A stretch of DNA of 64,000 bases, from positions 91,542-155,541 of the forward strand of contig JAEWHK010000001.1 of the NCBI GenBank assembly GCA_023387815.1, in the 5' to 3' direction. Positions 63,656 through 64,000 of this stretch are shown here, piece after piece. Within the stretch, counting starts at the first letter, position 1; each line of letters opens with the position of its first letter. A model generated the notes under the pieces. That model saw only the letters and a list, made by a program, of their open reading frames with translations, was not told the origin of the DNA and did no database searches. The stretch is from Pseudomonadota bacterium. GTDB taxonomy: Bacteria > Pseudomonadota > Gammaproteobacteria > Burkholderiales > Burkholderiaceae_B. The position numbers and the translations under genes were made by a program.

Positions 63656-64000
63656 GATTTCTCCGCGAGTGTGTCGTGCAACGGACGCTGGTGTTGCCAG
63701 TTAAGCAATTTCTAAACCGCGCACGTAGAAAAAACTAAACAAGGTGTTATGAAAACGCGCGGAATTTTATCTGCTTGCGATTCAGAAGAGAACGCGGCTT
63801 GCTGTAAATGCCGGTGAAGATGGAAAGGAAAAATAAACCGGCTATGCAAAAGCGCACGAATCTTTTTCAATGACTAATTATTATTTTGAAAAAGGGTCAA
63901 CATAGTTTGAATTTCAGACAGGTATATTTCGAACATGAATTTGAAAGTTGGCCACACGCAACACTGGAAATACCCGCCACCCCAGCGCCCCCCACTACCC
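63656..64000. other. Upstream region of autotransporter copy 2
   Basis: About 345 bases to the window edge, homologous to 60946-61290. It should contain the promoter. No gene seen. Confidence 0.5.

Noticed and set aside
1..64000. CRISPR array or prophage
   Set aside because: No spaced direct repeats, cas genes, integrase or phage structural genes were seen.

Overview
The window looks like chromosomal DNA of a betaproteobacterium of the order Burkholderiales, most likely family Alcaligenaceae. The base composition is moderate, and the layout with trimeric autotransporters and many Bug receptors fits Advenella or a close relative; the genus is an inference. The main pointers are six TctC/Bug-type solute receptors, the ffs-dnaX-ebfC-recR block beside an AddA/AddB-like helicase-nuclease pair, and a large aromatic catabolic region.

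Region 1 (1-19.8 kb) is mostly housekeeping: a partial exported protein, transaldolase, recR/ebfC/dnaX on the minus strand behind the 4.5S SRP RNA, the AddA/AddB-like pair, a GntR regulator with a TauE/SafE exporter and DUF1634 partner, two tandem coiled-coil membrane proteins with heptapeptide repeats, a GNAT acetyltransferase, a tRNA-Arg(CCU), an SRAP (YedK/HMCES) protein and a methyltransferase. dnaX carries a run of ten A followed at once by a -1-frame stop and a hairpin, the signature of programmed slippage that makes the short gamma subunit.

Region 2 (20.3-35.2 kb) is an aromatic catabolic island. It has a LysR regulator, a flavoprotein monooxygenase, two paralogous SDR dehydrogenases, a VOC protein, a fumarylacetoacetate-hydrolase-family enzyme, a class IB Rieske dioxygenase (alpha, beta, reductase), two IclR regulators and three Bug receptors. 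A 58-residue protein is encoded directly after the dioxygenase beta gene, followed by the broken 3' end of a class II aldolase gene. A repeated 13-bp operator (TCC-N7-GGA) lies before the dioxygenase operon, before the Bug pair, and 24 kb away before the intact class II aldolase gene, which points to one IclR regulon.

Region 3 (35.4-51.2 kb) joins an aminotransferase, a ThDP-dependent decarboxylase-like enzyme and an aldehyde dehydrogenase (together able to turn an aromatic amino acid into an arylacetate) to a complete homoprotocatechuate meta-cleavage operon (hpaG1, G2, E, D, F, H, I, with a Bug receptor, a succinate-semialdehyde-type dehydrogenase and an HpaR-like MarR regulator). Read together this suggests tyrosine to 4-hydroxyphenylacetate to central metabolites, although the hydroxylase HpaBC is not in the window.

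Region 4 (51.4-58.3 kb) holds a sulfatase-Bug-Crp group, the class II aldolase, decayed fragments of a quinone-oxidoreductase-like gene and of an IS481-type transposase, and a methyltransferase. Region 5 (58.4-64 kb) holds two tandem YadA-type trimeric autotransporter genes that were duplicated together with their upstream regions.
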